From: Trichomonas vaginalis G3
Lineage: Eukaryota > Parabasalia > Trichomonadida > Trichomonadidae
NCBI RefSeq assembly: GCF_026262505.1
Contig: NC_067203.1
Location: 25,711,411 to 25,775,410, forward strand
DNA length: 64,000 bases
Direction: 5' to 3'
Made by a program: the position numbers and the translations under genes. Within the stretch, counting starts at the first letter, position 1; each line of letters begins with the position of its first letter. Below are positions 39,223 through 50,799 of this stretch, piece by piece. The notes under the pieces are model-generated. The model was not told the origin of the DNA and searched no databases. It saw nothing but the letters and a program-made list of their open reading frames with translations.

Positions 39223-42200
39223 ATGCCACGTAAGCTACGTAAGAATATACGTAAGAGGAAGAGAGCATTGAAACATCCAATAGTAAAACTGACACCACAA
39301 CAACAGTTGCAACAACAAATGCTGAATGACCCCACTATGTTGCAACAAATGTCAAGCAATCCTATGCTTTTAAACCGAGTTGTTGGTGCACAGAGTGGAG
39401 GTTTAAGAGCGGCACTTTTAGCGAAAATGGCAGGCTATGGTGGAGCTGCAGACGGAACAGCCTATAACCCTCAAAGTCAAATGAATTTGAGTTCACTCAA
39501 AAATCAAATAACAGATGTCAAAAAGTCAAACATAGACATACAGAAGCAAATAAGTGAAAACGAAAAGAAACTAGAATATGACAGACACACAAAGAAACTA
39601 AATGAGTTAAACGTAGAGAAAAAGAAGAAAGAAGAACAACTGAAAGAACTAAGTACAGAGGAATATGCAAAAAAAGTGTCAGAAAAAGCAGCAGAAGTAG
39701 CAAAAATGGAACAAGATGTCATAAATTTGAAAAACCATACTACTCAATATAAAATACTGAAAGATGAAGAGATAAAACAAAAAGCCCTGAAGACATATAT
39801 GGATAGCGATGAGTATAAAAAAGAAGTTGAAGCAAATGTAAAGGCAGAAAAACTTTTACAGTTGCAAAACCAAACCGTACAGTATGAAAACTTAGCACAA
39901 GAAAGTAAAAATAACGACGCGGCTATGCAAAAGGCAATGAAAAGCGCAGAATATATAAAAGCTAACAATGACTGGTTAGATGCCCAAGCCAACGCTAAAG
40001 CAGCCCAACTCATAGGGTCAATAAGGACAAAAATACAAGCGGATGAAGACAGTTCAAATGAAGCTTTAATGAATGCTGACTTTAAGAACGCCTTCGAAGC
40101 TCTTCATAGTAAGGTGAAACAAGTGAACGACTTCTCATCTGGAAAGAAACTGAAGTCTGAAGGTTTCGACAAAGAGTTAAGAGAAGTAGCACAAAATATG
40201 ACGAAAATAACAGATGCAGCAACGAGACAGGCAGTTCAAAGTGCCTATGACTCCGTTAGAGCAACTGTTGTGGAAAGTCAAGAAAAAGAGTTACAACAGA
40301 CCAAAAAAGACCTAGTAAATGCTTTCTTAAGAACGAAAAGTCAGGTAGGACATTACGCTGCAGATGGAACATATGTGCCAGCTGGTGGAACTTATATACC
40401 ACCAAACCCTCCAAGAGAAGCACCTGCACCAGGACTACCTAACACATTTACATCGTCACATGGACACAGACACAGGCATGCACCAAAACCAACACAACAA
40501 CCAACAGTTCAAAACCCTGCACAACAACCAACAGTTCAAAACCCTGCACAACAACCACCTCCACAAACAGAGCAAGGACATAAAAGAAGTAGAGAACAAG
40601 GAAACCAAGAATTCTTAAAAATGCTTAAAGAAGAGTGTGGTTTCGCAGATACTGTTGACTTTAGTGACAGATATAAAGAAGCTATTAGAAAGTTCAAGGA
40701 TGGAAATACTGACCCGAACCTATTTAGCTTTATGGCTCAGCACCAAAACGGATATAATCTCAAACCTGGAAAATACAAGCTCGCTAAGGGATATGATTTA
40801 ATAGCATATCATCCAAATGACATGAACGAATTTACTCCGAGATATTTGATGTCAGAGCTAAATGACAATTCAACTTTCGTCATGAAACGCGTAAAAAATA
40901 GAGACGGAACGAAAGAACAAAAGCTTATGAATGCGGATGACGTAGATAGGGAAATTGTTGAAAACGGTCTCGGAATATATGAAATGCCAGCAGATGAGGT
41001 ACAAGAAACTCCACAGGAAGAAGTTCAGATACAACCAGACATGGAAGAAATAGTTCAGCAACAACAGCTAGAAGAGCCTGAAGGAAACGAACAAGTCACT
41101 CCTTTGGAAACTAACCTCACAGAACTAGATGAAGATTTGGAACAGCCGAAAAATCTTGACCCTCAACAAGAGCATGAGGTGAATATGGAATCTTTCCAAG
41201 AGTCTAAGAAAGATTCGGCTGACATAGTAGAAGAATATCGAAAAATGTTTGCCGACATACAAAAGACTCCAACACCAGATGAAAATATTCAGCATAGAAT
41301 GGAAGTACTGAAAAAAAATGTACACAAATACAACAACCCTTTTTACTTACGAGCATTTAACGTTCAATCTTCGGATGAACTCGGTGAAGATAAAAGGTTA
41401 AATTTCAAGAAAACATATAGAAATGAAACATTGTTTAAAGTTCATTCAGAACCTAACCAAGATGGAAACAAACCTACTTTTGTTTCTGCAGACGATGGAA
41501 CTACAATGAGATGGGGTCATAAAGCTAACCCGGATAGGTGGTTCATAAACTTACAACCTCAATTCCAAGAAGTTGTAGACGCAATGGAAGTCAATGGTGA
41601 ACCAGATATAGCTGGTATTTTAAGCGCGGCTTTAATGCCATTGAAAGATATGAAACATGCAGATATTTTGGACCAGTATGAAATGAACATGGCTGATGGA
41701 AATATAACACCTGACGTTCTAGAACATTTATCTCAAAGAACTACACAGAACCATAGAGATGGTATATTTGGTGAAGAGTTTAGAAAGAAAGTTAGGGAGA
41801 GCGAAGGAAGAGAACCTATTGTACATGACCTTGCAAACGAAAGTTTACAAAATGTCATAAAAACTTACTTTGCAGACAATGAACTGAGAAGGGATGAATA
41901 TTTAAGAAAACTCAAATGGACAGTACCAAATGAAATGTTAGTATTGAAAAACATGTTCCTTGACAAAATAAAACCAACTACAGAAATAAATGACGCAAGA
42001 CTGAAAGATTGGGTAAAAGCTTTCCCATTCACAAAAGATATTGTTGGTAACATGGAAAGAAAACCAGAATGGCTACAAAAACATATATTTGGAAACGAGC
42101 TTATTCCATATGGACAGGCACTGTTTGAAGAGCTTGAACCTGAAACTCAGGAAAGAGTCATGCAAACAATAAAGGAAGACTCAAATACAAACTATGACAA

Positions 42201-42405
42201 AATCTTTCTAGGATATAGGTTACCTGAGATGGGCGACCAGAGCCAAAAGGCAAAAAGGACATGGGAAATTTGCAACATACTAGATGAACATAATGCAAAG
42301 ATGCAACAACTTCAAGCAGAGGGCAATGAAGGAAAAAGAAGAGTTAAAAACTCAGTCAGGAAGAAAGTAAAGCTTGGTCCACGTGGGTTCTATTATGACA
42401 TATAA
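39223..42405 (+). CDS. Polinton large basic coiled-coil protein
   Basis: This is a whole 1,060-residue frame. Parts in order are an Arg/Lys-rich start (PRKLRKNIRKRKRALKHP), a Gln/Met-rich stretch (QQQLQQQMLNDPTMLQQM), a long coiled coil (about 90-270, with runs such as EKKLEYDRHTKKLNELNVEK), a Pro/Gln-rich linker with QPTVQNPAQ repeats (about 390-450), a compact block (KPGKYKLAKGYDLIAYHPND), an acidic Gln-rich region and a C-terminal part ending KVKLGPRGFYYDI. Lying next to the capsid block, it may be an internal DNA-binding or scaffold protein of the particle. No named family is recognised and no protease motif is seen. Confidence 0.8.
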   Translation: MPRKLRKNIRKRKRALKHPIVKLTPQQQLQQQMLNDPTMLQQMSSNPMLLNRVVGAQSGGLRAALLAKMAGYGGAADGTAYNPQSQMNLSSLKNQITDVKKSNIDIQKQISENEKKLEYDRHTKKLNELNVEKKKKEEQLKELSTEEYAKKVSEKAAEVAKMEQDVINLKNHTTQYKILKDEEIKQKALKTYMDSDEYKKEVEANVKAEKLLQLQNQTVQYENLAQESKNNDAAMQKAMKSAEYIKANNDWLDAQANAKAAQLIGSIRTKIQADEDSSNEALMNADFKNAFEALHSKVKQVNDFSSGKKLKSEGFDKELREVAQNMTKITDAATRQAVQSAYDSVRATVVESQEKELQQTKKDLVNAFLRTKSQVGHYAADGTYVPAGGTYIPPNPPREAPAPGLPNTFTSSHGHRHRHAPKPTQQPTVQNPAQQPTVQNPAQQPPPQTEQGHKRSREQGNQEFLKMLKEECGFADTVDFSDRYKEAIRKFKDGNTDPNLFSFMAQHQNGYNLKPGKYKLAKGYDLIAYHPNDMNEFTPRYLMSELNDNSTFVMKRVKNRDGTKEQKLMNADDVDREIVENGLGIYEMPADEVQETPQEEVQIQPDMEEIVQQQQLEEPEGNEQVTPLETNLTELDEDLEQPKNLDPQQEHEVNMESFQESKKDSADIVEEYRKMFADIQKTPTPDENIQHRMEVLKKNVHKYNNPFYLRAFNVQSSDELGEDKRLNFKKTYRNETLFKVHSEPNQDGNKPTFVSADDGTTMRWGHKANPDRWFINLQPQFQEVVDAMEVNGEPDIAGILSAALMPLKDMKHADILDQYEMNMADGNITPDVLEHLSQRTTQNHRDGIFGEEFRKKVRESEGREPIVHDLANESLQNVIKTYFADNELRRDEYLRKLKWTVPNEMLVLKNMFLDKIKPTTEINDARLKDWVKAFPFTKDIVGNMERKPEWLQKHIFGNELIPYGQALFEELEPETQERVMQTIKEDSNTNYDKIFLGYRLPEMGDQSQKAKRTWEICNILDEHNAKMQQLQAEGNEGKRRVKNSVRKKVKLGPRGFYYDI

Positions 42406-42437
42406 ATCCAACTATTCTATATTTTTACTCATATGAA

Positions 42438-44041
42438 ATGTACGCCGCTCAGAATATAACGCCAACAGTTTTGGATGCTATGAATGGAAATGTTTCCGAA
42501 TGGTATAACGAATGTGACAATGCCATTAGAAGGTCAGAAATAGTTCCTGGAACTTACGAATATACAACTGCTGTTTCTTATGGAAACGTAGGTGAGTTTG
42601 GAGAAGGTTCTTCAACAACAGTAGATATTGCTTGCGACAGGTTTCATATAATTTCTATTGACAACTCTTTCTTATACGTGGAACAAGACATTGAAATAAA
42701 ACCTTCTGCCAAGTTGTCTGACAAGAAAGGTTGCAATGGAATTTTCTATGTCGGATACCAATATGCTCCAGAAGTTTTCATGGGATATAAGATATATTCT
42801 AACTCTGACTTAGTTCAAACAGTAACATGGGCAAACTATGAATGGTTCGCTTTGAGAAACTCAGTACAACCACAAGCTAGAGAACAAACAGACAGTATGC
42901 CACCATTGAGAAAATAAGAAGACTTGACCCTAACGTTCCAGGAGTTTATGTTAACCTTTCTGGACAAACTGCAGCAGCAGTAACCAAAGTAAAACTGAAA
43001 CTTAGAGTTCCTTTGTCATCTTTCCTCATCTTCAGGTTTTTAAGATACTTGCCAAACTGGGCAGGAAAAATTTCTATCGAACTCACCCCAAGCAAAAATA
43101 ACTTAGTCATTGCACCAACACAAGACCCATTCACTCTTACAGAAGTAGTGGGAACAAATAAAATGTCATTCGCCGACTTTTGCAAAAACAAAGTTGACTT
43201 AGACTTTGGTTTCTCAAACCTCAACACTGAAGTAAACTATTATTTCAATGCTGCTGGAGATGCTTGGGACCCAGTTAAGTTCACATGCGAAAAATTTGAA
43301 TGCAAGAGAATAGAAAGCAGACTTGCAGTCTATATGTTGGACCAGATATTTCAAATGCTTTAGCTGCCAAATATATTGCAGTTCCACTTATGTTCCTATA
43401 CACCAAATATCTGTCAAAGACTTTGCAGGTGAAGTTGGAAACCAAAGTGCTGACCCAGGTGCAAGAACAGATATTGCCTTAACAACTGCAATGAAACATG
43501 CAGATACTATGTTTGTACTGTTCAGACGAACTATAAATGACTATTCTTGCTTCTACAACCCTGGTATTAAATACCATATAAACATAGATGGCAAATATTA
43601 TCCAAGAGAAGAATATTCTACAGTTGAGGATATGAGGTCATACAACTTGACATTAGATGCTATGAACTTTAACAACAACTTCACAACAACCATTAACCCT
43701 GAAATGCAAAGTTCTATTATGCCATATGTGAAAGTATGGACCCATACAGGAGCTCAAAAAACTCAATATACAAATGGAGACCGTTCAAACTTTTGGCTTG
43801 GCATTCCATTTGCTGACTCAGAAGACTTTATGGGTGGTATTTCAACTGTTGGTACAGTTCAAATACAATATACTGGTGACAGAGACGGTCCAGATGAATT
43901 GAAAGCAAAGAAGTTTACAAAACCAATAGCACTTTTCACGGAAGATGCTCTTTTGAAGATTCGTTCGATGAAACCTGCTGGGCTCCTCAGATTGGTATAA
44001 CGACAGCTTCCATCGAGCAGATTTTGGCAGCAGGTCAGTAA
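42438..44041 (+). pseudogene. Polinton probable major capsid protein region (copy 2), broken
   Basis: This region of about 530 codons begins MYAAQNITPTVLDAMNG. Beta-strand-dense segments such as DRFHIISIDNSFLYVEQDI, NWAGKISIELTPSK and FWLGIPFADSEDF suit a double jelly-roll capsid protein. Size and position between the large basic protein and the minor capsid region agree with Polinton gene order. The call is inference. It has a few breaks. Confidence 0.6.
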
Positions 44042-44354
44042 GTTGTTCTTGAACTGACTTCTCTCCGTCAAATATTGACAGTACGCCAGTTTTGACATAA
44101 AATTGTAAGATAAACTTACCTTTAGAAATATCTGTAAGTTTTGTTGTTATATTTTTGTCTGCTTCAAGAACTTTCACCATTTCAGTTATACCAACTTTCT
44201 TTGCTTTATGAAAATATTTTGGTTCAGCAAATATTGCTATTCTATAACATTTTCCATTGTTTGTGTAAAGAACTATTCTGTCAATGAACTTGTATTGTTT
44301 GTGAGTATAAACTTTGTTCTGCTTCAATTCAATAAGATATCCGAATACGTCCAT
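43842..44354 (-). CDS. Polinton small protein overlapping capsid gene end (copy 2)
   Basis: This frame begins MDVFGYLIELKQNKVYTHKQ and matches the copy 1 protein at 13,373-13,792 through its first 120 or so residues. Its tail overlaps the end of the convergent capsid gene on the plus strand, so the end is uncertain. It starts 18 bases from the divergent gene at 44,373. Function is unknown. Confidence 0.55.
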   Translation of the reverse strand: MDVFGYLIELKQNKVYTHKQYKFIDRIVLYTNNGKCYRIAIFAEPKYFHKAKKVGITEMVKVLEADKNITTKLTDISKGKFILQFYVKTGVLSIFDGEKSVQEQLTDLLPKSARWKLSLYQSEEPSRFHRTNLQKSIFREKCYWFCKLLCFQFIWTVSVTSILYLNCTNS

Positions 44355-44372
44355 CTTTTTATTCTAAGTAAA
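44355..44372. promoter_or_regulatory. 18-base divergent promoter (copy 2)
   Basis: CTTTTTATTCTAAGTAAA lies between divergent starts. It is the equivalent of 13,355-13,372 and resembles the 58,250-58,267 spacer (TTTTTATTCTAGATAAAAT). Confidence 0.6.
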
Positions 44373-44954
44373 ATGTCATTTCCGAAAAATAGAAGCGTAA
44401 GTGTTTCAAAAGGTTTAATGGCGGTGGCAGATGTGAAGTTAAATTCACCAACTCAAACAAACAGTCAAAGTGTTGTTGTCAATGTCAAAGAAAGAGATGT
44501 TGAAGTGGGGAAACCATACGAAGAAGAAGATGGTATAAACAATAGTTCCTGTAAAAGAACAACCAACATATCCCGAAGTTAGCAGAGACTTAAGTTCTGT
44601 TGCAGATATTCGAAATGACTACCAACAACTTAAAGACAAACTTAAAACTCAGGAGAAGATTTGTCAGCTTTGGGTATAATGTTAAACTTGGTTGAGCACA
44701 ACCCTGTAAAAGTGAACTCATATGTCATCGCACCTCGTGAAGTTTTGAAAGAACTATTGAAACTTTTGACAGAGGCAGACGATATAAACATCAAAGAAAT
44801 AGAACCCGACATTGCTTGCTGTGGTGTTTCATATAATGTCATTGACAAGATATACGTTATGAAAGGAGGTGAAACGTTGAACTTAAAATATAGTTTCCCA
44901 GACGTCATAAAAATATTTGACGACCACAACATTTCATTAAAATTTAGTTGCTAA
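44373..44954 (+). pseudogene. Polinton conserved protein region (copy 2), broken
   Basis: This is the counterpart of the whole 188-residue protein at 12,788-13,354, starting with the same MSFPKNRSVSVSK. Function is unknown. It looks broken. Confidence 0.65.
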
Positions 44955-44958
44955 GTAA

Positions 44959-45741
44959 ATGGCAGAAGACATAGTGGTTTATACTATTACGACTAAAAAC
45001 CCTGAGTCATATAATTCTATAACAACAAACTTACAAAGTCCTCAAGGACGATATTGTAAACTGACCTTAAACACGATGACGACTAAAGCCTGTTTTGCTC
45101 TTTTGACACCAGAAGACTTTGTTGTTGTGAATGGTAAAAAATACTTCTTTGAAGATACTTACTCAGATATACCACCAACAGGTTTTGTTGACTTATTTAA
45201 TACTTTAAGGACGGATGTAACATGTGCTGCAACTAGAGCAGGTTTCATTATGTTTGGATGTCCGACTGAGTTTAGTATAAACGATATGAGCTATAATACA
45301 AAACTTATATCTGGTTTTTACTACCAACAGTTTCCTATAACAGGGGTGTCATACAAGGTTTGTCTGTTCCATTGACTTTAAGTACACCTATTTTATATAT
45401 TGTTTCAAACTTAGGTTCAAAGTGCTATTCGAATGTCGACAGAAACTACTATGACCAAAAGATACTCATGCGTATAAACAACACTTTCTCTGCTGGTTTG
45501 CCTATTGTTCATTCGAATGCAGAGTTTTCAGCTTTAGTAAACTCAAACACTTTAGCAAACATAAACTTAACCTTAGTTGACGCAAACTTTGTTCCTGTAA
45601 AACTTTTATGTCCTATGTATTTGTCAATGACGGCAGAAAGTTTCGAATTGGAAGATGCAACTGGTGAAAGTATTGTATTACAAGAACAACTTCACAACAA
45701 ATAGCTCAAGAACAACAAATGCAACAAATAGCTCAAGAATA
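44959..45741 (+). pseudogene. Polinton probable minor capsid protein region (copy 2), broken
   Basis: The start is MAEDIVVYTITTKNPESYN, only four bases after the previous gene. Beta-rich segments (KACFALLTPEDFVVVNGKKY, YLSMTAESFELEDATGE) suit a single jelly-roll penton protein, but that is inferred from size and neighbours. It looks broken. Confidence 0.5.
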
Positions 45742-45770
45742 AAAAAAATATTTTTTTTATTTTTATAAAA

Positions 45771-47005
45771 ATGTACAGAATAGATGTTTCAGATTTTTAT
45801 GACTTCCAAGCGTTCAGAAATATGTGTCCATTTCGAGACTATAACAAAGCAGTCGAGAATTTGAAACGTTTAGTCATTTATGTCGACTCTGCCCCAGAAT
45901 GTTATGTCATGAAAGAATGGGATGTTGTCTTTAACAAACCAAGAGCGACAATAGTTTCAGAACAAGAATGTAGACAGAAACTTAAGAAAATAAAAGTCGT
46001 ACAAGTTGGCATGAAGATGTTAGATGCTTGGGATATCTTATTGTCAAGTTAGAAGATTTTTCAGTTCGAGGTATAAAGTTCTATACACCTTCTCCAAACT
46101 TCTATTCTATCTTCACTGGATATAAATACGAACAAGTAGAATGGAAAGAAAATGTTATAGAAGCTTGGTTAGACCATGTCAAAGAAATTATATGCAATGG
46201 AAACGAAAGAGTCTATGAGTATATCTTATGTTGGTTTGCAAACATCTTACAACATCCAAGTGCTAAAAATGAAACTGCTCTCATTATAATTGGAAAACAA
46301 GGAACTGGTAAGAATACTTTCTTTACAGATATTTTGTGCAAACTGTTAGAGGGCTATTCGAATCCGAATATGACAAACTTAGAAAACATCTGCGGTAAAT
46401 TTAACTCTTCAATAGAGAATATGAAACTTATAGTATGTAACGAACTTCAAAGTATAGATACAACAAAAGTTTTGAACTCAGATGCTTTGAAGAGTCTTAT
46501 AACAGACAAAGTTGGAGTTGTTGAAAGAAAATATAAAGACCAAAGAGTTTGTGAAAATGTTGCAAACTTCGTCATGGTTTCAAACAATGCTGTTCCGATG
46601 AAGTTAGAAAGTTCTGACAGAAGATATGTAGTTGTCAGAACGTCAGATTCTCATATGCAAGATACAGAATATTTTGACGACTTAGCAGAAACTTTGACAT
46701 CTGACTTTTACAACCACTTGTTCTCATATTTTATGACATTAGATATTTCTAAGTTCAATCCAAGACAAATTCCACATACCGAAGAAAGACAAACATTGTT
46801 AGAAGCAAACAAGAGTGTATATGAACTGTTTATAGATGAAAACGACTTTGAGTGTTTAGATGAAAGGTCGTTGTACGATGAATATAAACAATATTGTCAA
46901 GAGTATGGTTATATGACAGCGTCTAAACGAACATTCTTGGCAAATGTCAAAAATCTTTTAGATGTTCAGAATGGTGTATATACAAAGAAAAATTTTTCTG
47001 AGTAA
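45771..47005 (+). pseudogene. Polinton SF3 (D5-like) helicase region (copy 2), broken
   Basis: Helicase landmarks are GKQGTGKNTFFTDIL (Walker A near 46,293), an acidic CNELQSID block, ANFVMVSNN and RRYVVVRTSD. The C-terminal winged-helix-like end (SKRTFLANVKNLL) fits D5-like helicases. It would unwind DNA during replication by the element's own polymerase. The leader ATTTTTATAAAAATG matches that of the polymerase gene. It has about one break. Confidence 0.78.
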
Positions 47006-47040
47006 ATTTTAAAAAAATATTTTTTTATCCGATAGAAAAG

Positions 47041-47460
47041 ATGACGAAATATATTTCAGTAAATAAGTACATGACAGAAGTCAAAGAAGAACTAGACCCA
47101 TTCGCTTATTTGAATGTTTACTTCTACCATTTTGAAAAGTCTACATTTGACAAAGTTTGGAACATCGAACCAGTTAAGTTTGCTATTGTGACTAAAAATG
47201 GTGCGAAATTTGAAGACTTAGACATAGAAGGTTTGTTAGCAGTCAAAGAAAATTTTGACAGAAGGTTCTCAAACCTTAAAGAAGGCAAAGCATACAAACT
47301 TGTTATACCTTATGAACCAAAGAAAGCAGACGACTATGAATATTATGAGTCTAAGATAGTTGAAGTTCAAGGTAAATTGGGTAAAAAGATTTTAGAGTCT
47401 AAGCCAGTGTTTGCTCCGAAAGAGGAAGAGAACATTGACATTGACCCAGAAATGTTCTAA
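47041..47460 (+). CDS. Polinton conserved 139-residue protein (copy 2)
   Basis: This is a whole frame, nearly identical to 10,245-10,664, starting MTKYISVNKYMTEVKEELDP and ending EEENIDIDPEMF. It follows the helicase by 35 bases, and preservation in both fossils suggests recent constraint. A DNA-replication accessory role is only inferred. Confidence 0.75.
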   Translation: MTKYISVNKYMTEVKEELDPFAYLNVYFYHFEKSTFDKVWNIEPVKFAIVTKNGAKFEDLDIEGLLAVKENFDRRFSNLKEGKAYKLVIPYEPKKADDYEYYESKIVEVQGKLGKKILESKPVFAPKEEENIDIDPEMF

Positions 47461-47476
47461 AAATAAAATTTTATTT

Positions 47477-47943
47477 TTACATGTCAAATTTCTTTTTCTC
47501 TGGAACTGGCTCTGGTTCTTTCTTCTCTTCTCTACTTTCTTTTCTTCTACTTTCTTTTCTTTCTTTTCTCTTCTTCTTCTTCTCTGGTGGAGTTATGTCA
47601 AATTTGGCGCAACCATATTTATGTAAAAGTTCTTTGTCCTTTAATAGCTCTTCTATTCTGTTTCTATTTCATCTTCAAGAACAGCGCATGTGTCTTCTTT
47701 GCATTCTAAGAACTTTTGTTGGACTTCATCTTTCCAATCGGCGTCATCTCTGTCAACAAGTCTGTCATTGACAAATTTTAAGACTGCTCTTTGTAATGTT
47801 TTATGGTTCTTGTCATATTCCCAGAAACAGAACTTTAGAACAAATTCACCTTTCTTGTTTACACTATGTAAGATTTTATGGTCGACAGAAGTTTTAGAGT
47901 CAAAAAGCTTGTCTCGAATATAGATAGCGAAATCGCTAGACAT
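47477..47943 (-). pseudogene. Polinton small charged protein region (copy 2), broken
   Basis: This is the counterpart of the whole 151-residue protein at 9,773-10,228, convergent with the gene before it and divergent from the ATPase. It keeps the MSSDFAIYIRDKLFDSK start and the lysine-rich tail region. It looks broken. Confidence 0.65.
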
Positions 47944-47979
47944 TTTCAAAAAGATAAAAATTTTAATTTTTCTAAAAAT

Positions 47980-48849
47980 ATGTTAGAAAAAAAGTTTGCT
48001 GACATTGACAAGAAATTTGAGAATGTTTTAAACAAGAACAAGAGGAAGTTAGAAAATGCTCAGATAAAACCCATACATGACAAGTTCCTATTGCTCAGAA
48101 TGGTATAACAGGTCTAATCGCACCACCTGGGTCGGGTAAGACTTTCACTTATCTTAAAATGGCTGCACAACAAAGAATAGATGAGAAGAACCCATTCTAT
48201 GAGTTAGTTGTCATTTGTAGTACTTCTGGTCAATTTGACCAAACCGTAAATTCGTTCAAAGATATTATAAAAAAGTCTAAGTTAGTATGTATAAAAGACT
48301 CTGAGTTGTTAGATTGGATAAAGAAGTACCAAAGAAGAGTTTTGAAGTACAATGCTATAAATGAGTATATAAATTCGAAGTTTAAAGACCCAAATGAGGA
48401 AATGCAGAGAATATTAGAGAAGAAACACTTCAGAAACAAAGAAAGAGATAGAATACATTTCGAAGAAATTGCAATCTTACGATTGGAAGACTTACCCTCA
48501 TAGATGTCTTCTTATCTTAGATGACTTTGCTTCTCATCCTTTGTTAAAGAATAGAGAACAAGACATGTGTCGAATTCTTAAGAAGCTCAGACACTTTAAC
48601 ATCTCAGTTGTCATTTGTGTACAGACAGCAAAGAGTTTAAGTAAGGATGTTAAAAGAATACTTACTGATATCATACTTTTCCCTGGATTGTCCGAAGACG
48701 ATTTCATGGAACTTATGAAAGAGTCCATGGCAGGTAAGTTTGACAGACATGAACTATGGGAGAAGTACAAAGTCATACAAGACCCTCATACTTCTTTCAG
48801 AATTCATATCTACGCAAACAAAGTTCAAATTGTAAAAAGTCAAGCGTAA
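47980..48849 (+). pseudogene. Polinton A32-like packaging ATPase region (copy 2), broken
   Basis: The region carries the same Walker B segment (CLLILDDFASHPLL) and SVVICVQTAKS strand as the whole copy 1 gene (8,861-9,736), and a matching Walker A DNA stretch near 48,124. It looks broken, with about two or three breaks. Confidence 0.75.
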
Positions 48850-49255
48850 AAAATAAAGAGTTTAGTCTTAGTCTGTTGTGGTGCTGCAGCTTTCGGTTCT
48901 TCTGGCTTTGGAAGACATTCAGGAAGAGGAACGTCAGTCATCCGTTTGTGTCCTGTCGGAAGGAAGAACTTTTCCAGTTGTCGGGAAAAATTTTTCCAGT
49001 TGTCGGGAAATTTTTTTCCAGTTGTCGGGAAAAATTTTTCCAGTTGTCGGGAAAAAAGTTCTCAATTTTCGAAAATTTGAATGGTTTACGGACGGACAAC
49101 TGGAAAATTTTTTCCTGTCGGAAGGAATTTTTTTTCCTGTTGTCGGGAAATTTTTTTCCAGTCGGATGGAAGGACTCGGAATGCCAGAAGGATTTGACGA
49201 GGCAATTTACCTACCTGAGCCATCTGAAGTCAAGCGTAAAAATAAAGAGTGCAAT
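48850..49255. repeat. 22-bp-period minisatellite, copy 2 (ATPase/KilA-N spacer)
   Basis: Units such as CAGTTGTCGGGAAAAATTTT plus two repeat every 22 bases from about 48,966. The array is interrupted by the AAATTTTCGAAAATT-like core near 49,056-49,095, then resumes. It occupies the same slot as the copy 1 array at 8,309-8,860, with partly different units. Confidence 0.85.
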
Positions 49256-50061
49256 TTACTCTGCTTGTTTGAAGTTGTCAAAATACTCTGTTATTTTTTC
49301 CTTTAACAATGGCAAATCTTCTTTGAATGTAAGTATTGTACAACCTTTCATATCATAGTGTGTTTGAGGTAAAGTATCTTGAACTATTTGTTTCACATCT
49401 TCATTCGGTGTCATTGAAATCGGTAAGTTTTCGCGATAGAACCAATTTCTGTCAGATTTGTAAATCTTAGCAAGGTCGTAAAAGCTTTTGTTGTTTCTTC
49501 TGACTAAATGCAACATAACCATATCTCTGTCTTCTTCATTTTCCATCTCTTCAGTGTAAATCATATACTTATAGTTCTTTTCCTTTCCTTTTGGTACCGA
49601 ACGTGGTATTCTTTTCTGTATGTTTTTGTCTTTTGCTTCAAGCTTGTTCTCTAGCTCTTCACGTTCTTGTCTATGAAGTTCATCTAACATCATGAAAATA
49701 TAACAAGCATAGCGAGGTGAAGCCCACATTGCAACAGCATTTACGAGAAGTCTATGTACATACCAACCTCTCAAACCATTTGGCAAATTTTGACGATTTT
49801 CGTACGGAATCTCGACCCGCGGAATTCCGCGGGTCGCAAACATATGAGGAAATTCTTCTAAAAGTTCTTTTGTCTGTTGGTTTTCAAACCAATGATGTGC
49901 TTGCTTTGTAGAACGAAGAGCATTCAAAATACTTTGCATTTGGTACATGTCATCTTTGACCGAACGAATGAGACGTAACTGTTTGTTAAACTGTATGTAT
50001 CATATTCTTCATTTATAGCTTCATGGACTATAACTGTTGTTGTGTTCTCTGTTGTTGACAT
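49256..50061 (-). pseudogene. KilA-N/DUF3627-like protein region (copy 2), broken
   Basis: This is the counterpart of the whole gene at 7,502-8,308. It keeps the KilA-N closing block (YVHRLLVNAVAMWASPRY), the DUF3627-like tail (MVMLHLVRRNNKSFYDLAK) and the in-frame GCGGAATTCCGC palindrome. It looks broken near its front. Confidence 0.75.
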
Positions 50062-50148
50062 ATCTGTCTTTACATTCCGGATAAAAAAATATTTTATAAA
50101 AAACTAGCGTTATTTTCTGACTTTCACAAAAGACCAAAAATAAACGCT

Positions 50149-50763
50149 TTACATGTATTTTTCAGCAACTTCGTCAAATAATTTTATAGCTTTATCTATC
50201 TCATCTACTTCAAACGTTTCTTTACCTTTCGTGGGAGCACCATACATTTTCTCAAACTTTTCAAGTAGTTCTGTTTCAGCAGCTCTCATATCGTTAACAA
50301 ACACAACCCTGACTCTATTGACTGTACTGTCATATCTTAGAGTTATATTATATGTTCTTCCTATCTTATATCTTTTTGTGTTGAAGTCCTTCGGTTTCTG
50401 AACGATATAAAGTAAGCCTTCACTGCAACGTTCAGTATCGAATGAACCATATGTTATGAAATTATATCCAACAACTGGGTCAATCCAGAACAAAACTATT
50501 GGTATAAGACTTTTGTCGATGAGATATGTTCTTGTTCCATAGAATCTTACCGATATCATAAGCTCAGGATTTCTTGTCAAAATTTTCTGAGTAGAAGCAT
50601 TTCTAACCCAGTCGTGGGATGTTTTCTTTTCAGATAGTGTTAAAATGTCTGACAAAGAATATTTGTTGTATTTCTTTGAGTATCTTACGTTTAAATCCCC
50701 TATTCTAACCACTTTGGTGTTATTGTCTATCTTTTTAACTGTTTCAAACTCAGTGTTTGTCAT
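50149..50763 (-). CDS. KilA-N-like/GIY-YIG protein (copy 2)
   Basis: This whole 204-residue frame has GIY-YIG landmarks LLYIVQ and YKIGRT and the acidic AAETELLEKF helix, as at 6,799-7,413. Differences from copy 1 are few and scattered, consistent with recent common origin. The cluster leader (TATGTAAGAACAGGAAATG on the minus strand) precedes it. Confidence 0.8.
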   Translation of the reverse strand: MTNTEFETVKKIDNNTKVVRIGDLNVRYSKKYNKYSLSDILTLSEKKTSHDWVRNASTQKILTRNPELMISVRFYGTRTYLIDKSLIPIVLFWIDPVVGYNFITYGSFDTERCSEGLLYIVQKPKDFNTKRYKIGRTYNITLRYDSTVNRVRVVFVNDMRAAETELLEKFEKMYGAPTKGKETFEVDEIDKAIKLFDEVAEKYM

Positions 50764-50799
50764 TTCCTGTTCTTACATACAAAATAAAAAAAAATATTT